A program made the translations under genes and the position numbers. From Maratus speciosus (Eukaryota; Arthropoda; Arachnida; Araneae; Salticidae), in the NCBI GenBank assembly GCA_963932465.1, contig OZ010789.1, positions 595,707,581-595,771,580 on the forward strand: a stretch of DNA of 64,000 nt. Reading direction: 5' to 3'. Positions 61,191 to 64,000 of this stretch are shown piece by piece. The notes beneath the pieces are model-generated. The model made no database searches and had not been told where the DNA came from. It was given only the letters and a program-made list of their open reading frames with translations. How positions within the stretch are numbered: position 1 is the stretch's first letter; every line of letters begins with the position of its first letter.

Positions 61191-61515
61191 TTTTGCAGAT
61201 AAAAATTTTATTAATAAATTAATAATACAGTTGTTATTAAATAAATTTTATGTAATTATTTTTGTTAATAAATTAATAATATGTTTGTTAATAATTTAAT
61301 TAAATATATATATATATATATAATTTATGAGCAATTAATTTGCTAATAAATTAATTTTGTTAACTAAAATAAATTTTCTAATACAATGTTTTGAAAAAGC
61401 TTTCACCCATTCCAAGTAGTGTAATGCCATCGAAATCAAAAGGAAACAGAGTGCAACTAATGTTACTGATCCACAAAATATATATGAAAAAAGATTTAAG
61501 AAGGATGCTGCTACA

Positions 61516-61546
<31 letters not shown>

Positions 61547-62310
61547 GAAGATAAGGTGTTTTTACAAAAAGTGGGATAAAAAAACGCAAGGGAAAAAAAC
61601 GAAGGTAAATGCGGATGAGTGCACTGAGTAATCAGGAACTGTACCAGGAGACAATTTCGACAACTGACTGGATTCAATGTATTGCTTGTTGCAGGTAATT
61701 GCACGAAAGATGCACATTTTCAATAATAAGTACATCGATTGTGGACGACGACAACTTCGGTTAGCAAACAAAATACAATAAAACTGTGGAAATCGAAATG
61801 AAGTAATTTTCAAGTTAAACATGTTATCTACTAGGTGAATGTTTTTTTGTAATCTTAGTAAGGTTTGCTTTTTCTGATATTTTAATCTTTTTAAATAAAA
61901 AATTTTAACTATTGTTAAAATTATTTCTTTTATTTATTATTTAAACATTTGGTTGAAATATTCACTCCTACTACAAAATATTTACTCACAAAATGTCAAT
62001 TAAATGTAATTATTATTGTTAACAATTTAATTGTAATTATTATTAATAACAATCTCTTCTACCTATGTGCGCAATCTCTCCTACCCATGTGCGCGTTCTC
62101 TCCTACCCTGTAAGGAGAAATTGCGCAAAATAGTTTTCTTGGTTTTATTACTGCTGTTCTATTAATTTACAGTATAACAACAAAATAACAATGGAAATGC
62201 ATAAAAAACAAATAAAGTCAAAATTATTCATGCATAGTTTAGCAAAATATTAATATTAATATTTATTATTATTATTATTTTGAAAGGTGCGCAGACTCTC
62301 CTCGCTTTAC
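60587..62310 (+). mobile_element. pogo-like element with AGGAGAGATTGCGCA array
   Basis: 1724 bp. GTAAAGCAAGGAGAG at the left and its inverse CTCTCCTCGCTTTAC at the right sit between TA dinucleotides. The motif AGGAGAGATTGCGCA recurs at 60595, 60612, 60959, 60984 and 61021, and inverted at 60937, 62050, 62069, 62091 and 62288; a direct form is at 62111. A zinc-finger remnant is listed separately. A-runs at 61160-61186 and 61517-61542 interrupt the interior. Confidence 0.75.
61391..61760 (+). pseudogene. pogo-type transposase C-terminal remnant with zinc finger
   Basis: In one frame, DWIQCIACCR, a stop, then LHERC (61666-61713) reproduces the W-I-Q-C-x2-C-x2-W-x-H-E-x-C finger tail of arthropod pogo transposases, with TAA replacing the second Trp. 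Upstream, PIPSSVMPSKSKGNR and a lysine-rich stretch expanded by the A-run resemble the basic linker usually found before this finger. Frame changes separate the pieces. The finger's role in living relatives is not firmly known. The copy is dead and lacks the catalytic domain. Confidence 0.6.
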
Positions 62311-62649
62311 TATATATTTAAATTTATAAGTAAAATAATATTTACATAACCTTCAATGTGAAAATTAAATATGTTTTTCAGAATTCACATATATTTTTTA
62401 ACTATGTAAAGAACGTCTTAAAAGATCTTAAGGTCAGAAAAACAAAATTTGCGCAAACCTGTCCAAAAAAATACATAATTCGAAACATTGAAGTTACTGA
62501 TGTTTGAACAAAATCTGTATTCATGAACTTTTATCTTGATTAATAAAAAAAACATATTTGTGTGCCTGTTTGTATGTAATGGCTGGCAAAATCTACTTCA
62601 CGTAGATATCCATAAATTTGGGTTCCAAATCCATGAGTACAGCCAAGTA

Positions 62650-63618
62650 CGGGAGACCGGGGCTAGTTGGCTACAGGGGTAAGTAGACGCAGTCCTCATA
62701 AATCGCCTGTTTGTGGATAGAATGCGCAATCAGTCACAAAGTACCTTTCTTCTTGCTTTTTACAACCCTCATTGTAGTTTTGGAGCGTTACCTACGTGCA
62801 GTGGACATTTATTACGATTTTTCTGTTTTTTGCGCTCATAAGTAATTTTTTGTTGTTTCACTCTTTTTCTAATTTCTAATACTTATCTTAATCATTGCTA
62901 TTTAATTTGTGCAGTTTTTCTTAGTGTATGATTAACTGTACATACCCCATATGTGATTTACTTGAATTATTTATGCTTAGATGGTTACGGGTCCCTTTTG
63001 TGAAGAAATTTATTATGGGGCTAGTTGGTGCATTGAACACGGGGTAAGTTGGCCCGGCGTCTGGTGTATGCTGGTAGATTGAAAAACAGCAAACCCCGAG
63101 AAAAGTGGCTGCAGTGAAAGATTTTGAGCACACGAGGCTTGCCCAAACGGAGACACTCGATTTTTTATTTTTGACAACTGCAACTCTGATGATGATATCA
63201 AATAGGATAGAAGTTACTCAATGTTAATGTTTTATTCATTATTTTTATGTCTGTATAATTTAGAATTTACATTGTACAGCTATAACGCCTTTGTTTAAAC
63301 TTACTGGTAATAATGAAATTGATTTCTCTTAACTACGTGTCTTATTTGAGTTTCATTTAAATTTTTATAAAGCATGTGCTAACTTACCCCATAGGTATAG
63401 ACAACTTTCCCCGCGACGGGGTAGGTTGGCACACAATTTTCCTTTTACTTTAGGTTTCCGCTAAACATAAATTACAAAAGCTATAAACTCAAAACTCCGG
63501 GTATTTATAGCCCAATGCTTGTTCTTTAAAAGTACAGTTAAAATTTAATAAAATACTTAAATAAAAAAATGATAAACGTAAATAACGAAAAACTGCACCT
63601 ACTAGCCCCGATCTCCTC
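62650..63618. mobile_element. Element with GGGGTAAGTTGGC array
   Basis: 969 bp between TA dinucleotides. The ends are CGGGAGACCGGGGCTAG and the inverse of GAGGAGATCGGGGCTAG. Motifs of the form GGGG-C/T-A-GTTGGC lie at 62659, 62674, 63017 and 63041, in direct form at 63417, and inverted at 63381 and 63601. No transposase is visible. Its plan matches the elements at 52103 and 60587. Confidence 0.78.
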
Positions 63619-63761
63619 TACACCTGGCAATGAAATTTTCAAAATTTAAAGTATATATTGTTATTATATTTTAAATTAAAAATTTTGTATTTCCCAAATT
63701 TTTTATGTTCTTCGGTGGTATTAAGCTCCTATTAAAATCAATATAAATTCAGTCTTTTTAA

Positions 63762-64000
63762 GGGGGTAGGATATCTTTGAACACGTCGAAATAGGAAAAA
63801 ATACCACTATGTTTCAAGCTTCAAAACTTGTGTAATAAGTGAAAAATGAAAATCAAACTTTATTTAAATATAAAGCTCATATTTATATTTATATTTAAAG
63901 ATATGTATATACTTGTACATTCATAAATAAATATTGAAATGATAAGTTTAAATATATATGATAATAAGAGAAAAAACCTTGCGTGCATGATAAAATCTGA
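63762..64000. mobile_element. Possible left end of a TTAA element, cut by the window edge
   Basis: TTAA at 63758-63761 is followed by GGGGGTAGGATATC, resembling the left end at 15958. The right end would lie beyond the window. Confidence 0.35.

Noticed and set aside
61335..61704. Minus-strand frames rich in phenylalanine
   Set aside because: Shadows of the A-run in the plus-strand transposase remnant.

Overview
The window looks like eukaryotic, AT-rich repeat DNA, most likely from an arthropod. I cannot name the species. The evidence is the make-up of the repeats: insect/arachnid-type Helitron ends, a Tc1 D34E transposon, pogo/Tigger elements, a hAT transposase of the GTF2IRD2-like type, a non-LTR RNase H tail, TTAA-site MITEs, and a repeat with GGGTTTCGTA...TACGGAACCCT ends of the kind common in Lepidoptera. 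I recognise no intact host gene, rRNA, tRNA or CRISPR array. Every protein-like stretch I recognise is a decayed transposon fragment. Nearly everything here is a nested transposon graveyard, and boundaries were set from terminal repeats and target-site duplications (TSDs) read directly from the sequence.

Layout. 0.3-1.5 kb: an inverted-repeat element and a ~140-bp tandem repeat. 2.1-11.3 kb: two minus-strand Helitrons lying head-to-tail 26 bp apart. The first is packed with small 8-bp-TSD MITEs, and the second is split by a full-length dead Tc1 transposon. 11.5-18.6 kb: a 1.93-kb TIR element, the GGGTTTCGTA repeat, a TTAA element, and two oppositely oriented Tigger relatives. 21.1-26.5 kb: a single ~0.3-kb MITE blown up to 5.5 kb by a second MITE, a LINE fragment and a hAT transposon; matching 8-bp TSDs at the outermost ends show this. 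26.8-27.5 kb: another MITE copy and a decayed Helitron tail. 31.9-38.9 kb: a tandem repeat split by a hAT MITE, a second hAT-like MITE, a 150-bp tandem repeat and two TTAA MITEs.

40.6-47.7 kb: two copies of one ~1.45-kb Helitron in opposite orientation, the right one inserted into a ~160-bp tandem repeat. 47.9-51.6 and 58.4-60.1 kb: three copies of a strikingly GC-rich, apparently non-coding element with variable 5' truncation, a constant 3' end and a 15-bp TSD on the longest copy. 49.4-50.8 kb: two more TTAA elements. 52.1-54.0, 60.6-62.3 and 62.6-63.6 kb: three transposons built alike, each with its own array of subterminal motifs; two retain remnants of the same WIQC zinc-finger tail. 54.7-57.7 kb: a 3-kb foldback element whose ~1.4-kb arms each carry the N-terminal half of a transposon protein.

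No genes work together here in the usual sense. The interest lies in the nesting order and in families that may be undescribed, above all the GC-rich retroelement and the subterminal-repeat transposons. Family assignments rest on remembered motifs and could not be checked against a repeat library.
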